This document shows, piece after piece, positions 63,112-64,000 of a DNA stretch of 64,000 nt (position 1 is its first letter; each line of letters starts with the position of its first letter). This DNA is from Streptomyces sp. NBC_00568 (GTDB lineage Bacteria > Actinomycetota > Actinomycetes > Streptomycetales > Streptomycetaceae). The notes under the pieces are model-generated. The model did not search any database. It was not told the origin of the DNA and saw only the letters and a list, made by a program, of their open reading frames with translations. Both the position numbers and the translations under genes were made by a program. The stretch spans positions 186,001 to 250,000 of the forward strand of contig NZ_JAPENW010000002.1 of the NCBI RefSeq assembly GCF_026341855.1, given 5' to 3'.

Positions 63112-63765
63112 GTGGCCCTTCTCATTGACAACGAGTTCCGCAGCCGCCTACGGCTCTATCGCCTACGAGGGCTCCAGCCGTCGCAAGGGCGTGTGGAGTT
63201 CGGCGCTATTTGATCTCACTGGTTTCGCCGGCGGGCTCGTTGCGGCAGTACCGGACGGGTTTCGTGTCAAAACGGGCACCCTTCAGAGAGATGTCCGCTT
63301 GACGGTCGAACTGCTCGAAGCCGGCCCTCGATGCCTGGGAAGCCATCTAGGGTGTCGGCCTCTACGTCACGGACAGAAGGCTTGAGGACGCCTACGAAGG
63401 GGACGGGATCGTTCGTTCTACTTCCCGAGCCTGGCCTACCGCCTGAGGACATGTGCGAGCGGCCGACGAACGGCTCGAGAGCACGAATGGGCCTTCCGTG
63501 ACGCCGAGTTCGGCGAGGACGAAGACAAAGAGGATGCCCAGGGCACAGACCACGCCGCGACGCTGCACTGGACCTGGACCTGGACCTGGACCTGGACCGA
63601 TACACACCGGATCGTCCTCTGGCGTGCCACACCCCGGAAGCAGCAGATGTGCAAGCGGGACAACATCGAGATCAACCCTCCCGGGTCGCTGCTGCCAGTG
63701 CTCGAGTCCGACCCCGAGGACCTCAACGGCATCTTCGACAGCGCTGCTGACGCCACTTCGCCGTA
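63112..63765 (+). pseudogene. Decayed gene of unknown function containing a Trp-Thr repeat
   Basis: Coding-like segments in different frames end in a stop at 63763-63765. An early piece is DVRLTVELLEAGP (about 63291). The last 110 codons read REHEWAFRDAEFGEDEDKED and, after the repeat, VLWRATPRKQQMCKRDNIEI and SDPEDLNGIFDSAADATSP. Frameshifts lie near 63330 and 63450. No family is recognised. Confidence 0.45.
63568..63597 (+). repeat. Hexamer microsatellite (CTGGAC)5
   Basis: Five exact tandem copies of CTGGAC. In the open frame they encode alternating Trp-Thr. Tandem hexamers can expand or contract without shifting the frame. Confidence 0.9.
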
Positions 63766-63875
63766 GGGCCCCATCCACAGGCTTGGACCCGCCAAGTGAG
63801 CAACAACGTGGTCTGGGAAGTGAGCAGTGATCGCAGCCATGCTCAAGCCGTCGATACGTCGGAGGGCTGGTTTGC

Positions 63876-64000
63876 ATGCATGTAGTGGTGTGCGGGGCGG
63901 GACCCGTGGGCTCCCTGGTCGCGCTGTTGCTAGCGGCCGAGGGGCACCAGGTGACCGTTCTGGACGGACGCTCCGAAAGTCCGGCGGTCAGGGGAGCGGC
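63876..64000 (+). CDS. FAD-dependent monooxygenase, N-terminal part (cut by the window edge)
   Basis: From ATG 63876 (after GGAGGG) the protein opens MHVVVCGAGPVGSLVALLLA with the FAD-binding GxGxxG as GAGPVG, followed by EGHQVTVLDGR. This is the start of a class A flavoprotein hydroxylase, the kind used in aromatic catabolism and polyketide tailoring. Only 41 residues are in the window. Confidence 0.8.
   Translation, partial: MHVVVCGAGPVGSLVALLLAAEGHQVTVLDGRSESPAVRGA

Overview
The window is high-GC actinobacterial DNA, almost certainly from Streptomyces. Third codon positions are strongly G/C and several accessory genes carry the rare Leu codon TTA. The HU protein, cold-shock protein, SCO4225-like membrane protein and ECF sigma/CU044_5270 pair are Streptomyces types. 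The content is mostly accessory: toxin-antitoxin genes, many broken insertion sequences, a decayed CRISPR array, detoxification genes and paralogous regulators. This fits a chromosome arm or a large linear replicon. The replicon itself cannot be told from the sequence.

Layout. 0-4.6 kb: a RES-type toxin and an Xre/MbcA-like antitoxin candidate in unusual order, a lipoprotein, then HU (hupA-like), a cold-shock gene and an initiator tRNA with a strong terminator. 4.9-13.5 kb: a minus-strand operon of alcohol dehydrogenase, lipoprotein binding protein, two permeases and two unlike ATPases of the GlpS/GlpT glycerol-transporter type. A divergent AcoR/MimR-like GAF-AAA-Fis activator sits across a palindrome-bearing promoter. 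13.8-14.4 kb: a coiled-coil/winged-helix protein. 15.5-22.4 kb: three tightly packed large genes that I cannot assign to any described system: a repeat-rich protein, a PKD plus M23-peptidase-like protein, and an NHL-propeller/ASH/vWA protein. The first and third carry TTA codons. 22.6-24.2 kb: a small membrane protein, a truncated Xre fragment and an AbiEii-type toxin with an unfamiliar partner. 24.9-28 kb: a small secreted protein, a squalene/phytoene-synthase relative, a pseudogene and a creatininase-family amidohydrolase.

28-45 kb is an insertion-sequence graveyard (IS630, IS5 and ISAs1 remnants) with a degenerate type I-E CRISPR array at 28.9-29.3 kb and a lactate-permease pseudogene. Intact islands lie inside it: azoreductase with a LysR regulator, a beta-helix glycosidase, an AT-rich pair of very small genes (possible RiPP precursor), an OafA-like acyltransferase with an SGNH domain, and an ECF sigma factor with a CU044_5270-family membrane partner.

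43.9-51.2 kb is a redox and regulator neighbourhood: three MarR paralogues, an HxlR regulator, an SDR, an LLM-type flavin oxidoreductase, a broken alpha/beta hydrolase and an Old Yellow Enzyme. The OYE promoter is covered by repeated palindromes. 53-62.7 kb holds two paralogous P-loop ATPase/HTH proteins flanking a NarL/double-histidine-kinase two-component system, a CPBP protease and a dead SARP regulator. The window closes in the start of an FAD-dependent monooxygenase.
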